A DNA stretch of 64,000 nucleotides, from contig CM036617.1 of assembly GCA_020746105.1 (NCBI GenBank), positions 144,378,518 to 144,442,517 on the forward strand, written 5' to 3'. This document shows, piece by piece, positions 63,489 to 64,000 of this stretch; position 1 is the first letter of the stretch, and each line of letters opens with the position of its first letter. Origin of the DNA: Trogon surrucura. Taxonomy: Eukaryota > Chordata > Aves > Trogoniformes > Trogonidae. The notes under the pieces are model-generated. The model made no database searches and was not told the DNA's origin. It saw nothing but the letters and a program-made list of their open reading frames with translations. A program made the position numbers and the translations under genes.

Positions 63489-64000
63489 TTGAAAAAAAAA
63501 GAAGTTTTGCTGGGAACTGTTGAAAAAAGTTTACATATATTACCTGCAACTTTACCTTAAATCTGAATGAAGTCTTTCTGATTTACAGATTTTGCTCTTG
63601 TGCCCAAGTTAAAGTGAAACTTGGAATGATGGGAAAACATCAAGGAATGTTATAGTGTTATGTGATCGTGTTTTATTCCAAGGTTGTCCCTACATTTAAG
63701 TTAAGGGATACCATGTTTTGGGGTTTTTTTAAGAGAAGTAGGTACACAAAAGTGGAAAATGTGAGGCAGAGATGCAATGTGTTTACCTCAAAGGAGTGTA
63801 GGAAGATTGAAACACAAACAAAAAGAGCTTTAAAAAATGGAATTCACAGCACCAGCGATGGTGATTTCCCAGAGCATAGATCTGGGATAAGGCTGACGCA
63901 GGTAGTTTATTGGTGTTTTGTTTGGATCTGTATTACCAATCTCATTAGTATGCAGTAGGTATATTTGCTCAATGTAATTCAGTGGAAAGTTGATAGCAAA

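Larger units (their letters stand above)
62521..64000. other. AT-rich end of window, no gene recognised
   Basis: Purine-rich stretch at 62.58-62.70 kb, the A15-G8 tract and the TATATGCATG repeat. The 98-codon frame at 63662-63958 has no recognisable domain. Confidence 0.65.

Noticed and set aside
23238..64000. Distal NTF3 5' exon supplying the residues ahead of ILQVNKV
   Set aside because: Searched by eye on the minus strand for a short Met-Val-Thr-Phe-type exon end with a GT donor. No convincing match, so it may lie beyond the window.
1..64000. CRISPR arrays, operons, prophage or other bacterial-type systems
   Set aside because: The window is vertebrate nuclear DNA. The repeats present are simple repeats, CR1 and old SINE/MITE remnants.

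Overview
This is vertebrate nuclear DNA, almost certainly avian. Seven fragments of CR1 non-LTR retrotransposons are spread through it, including copies that end in the CR1 3' octamer tail (ATTCTATG and variants). There are ancient SINE-like remnants, AT-rich single-copy sequence, and no operon-like gene packing. The one gene recognised is the single large coding exon of neurotrophin-3 (NTF3), on the minus strand. Its precursor differs enough in the propeptide from the chicken protein as I remember it that I would not call this chicken, but I cannot name the species.

Layout: (1) 1-22.0 kb lies 3' of NTF3. It is non-coding, with a 12-bp-arm hairpin near 1.8 kb, diverged ancient repeats, a long (TCC)n tract at 18.3 kb and a 16-bp-arm palindrome at 19.4 kb. 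(2) 22.0-23.25 kb is the NTF3 locus, read right to left: a CRE-like site, two copies of a TATA-containing 13-mer, a splice acceptor with polypyrimidine tract, the 257-codon ORF, and an AU-rich 3' UTR. (3) 23.9-25.6 kb holds two CR1 fragments directly upstream of NTF3. (4) 25.6-56.8 kb is a gene-poor stretch with three MIR-like SINEs, two short CR1 fragments, a 102-bp tandem duplication and simple repeats. (5) 56.8-62.5 kb is a CR1-rich patch, including a 1.3-kb copy that keeps reverse-transcriptase motifs but is frameshifted. (6) 62.5-64 kb is AT-rich with simple repeats.

Working model: the window is the NTF3 regulatory neighbourhood. NTF3 makes a secreted neurotrophin that signals mainly through TrkC and p75NTR. 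In human the gene lies between KCNA5 and ANO2 with large non-coding flanks, and the lack of other recognisable exons here fits that. I found no previously undescribed multi-gene system. The most useful leads are the compact candidate promoter just upstream of the coding exon, the in-frame upstream ATG in unspliced NTF3 RNA, and the 3' UTR that lacks a canonical AATAAA. Several long open frames begin at non-ATG codons or come from low-complexity or repeat DNA and are not reported as genes.
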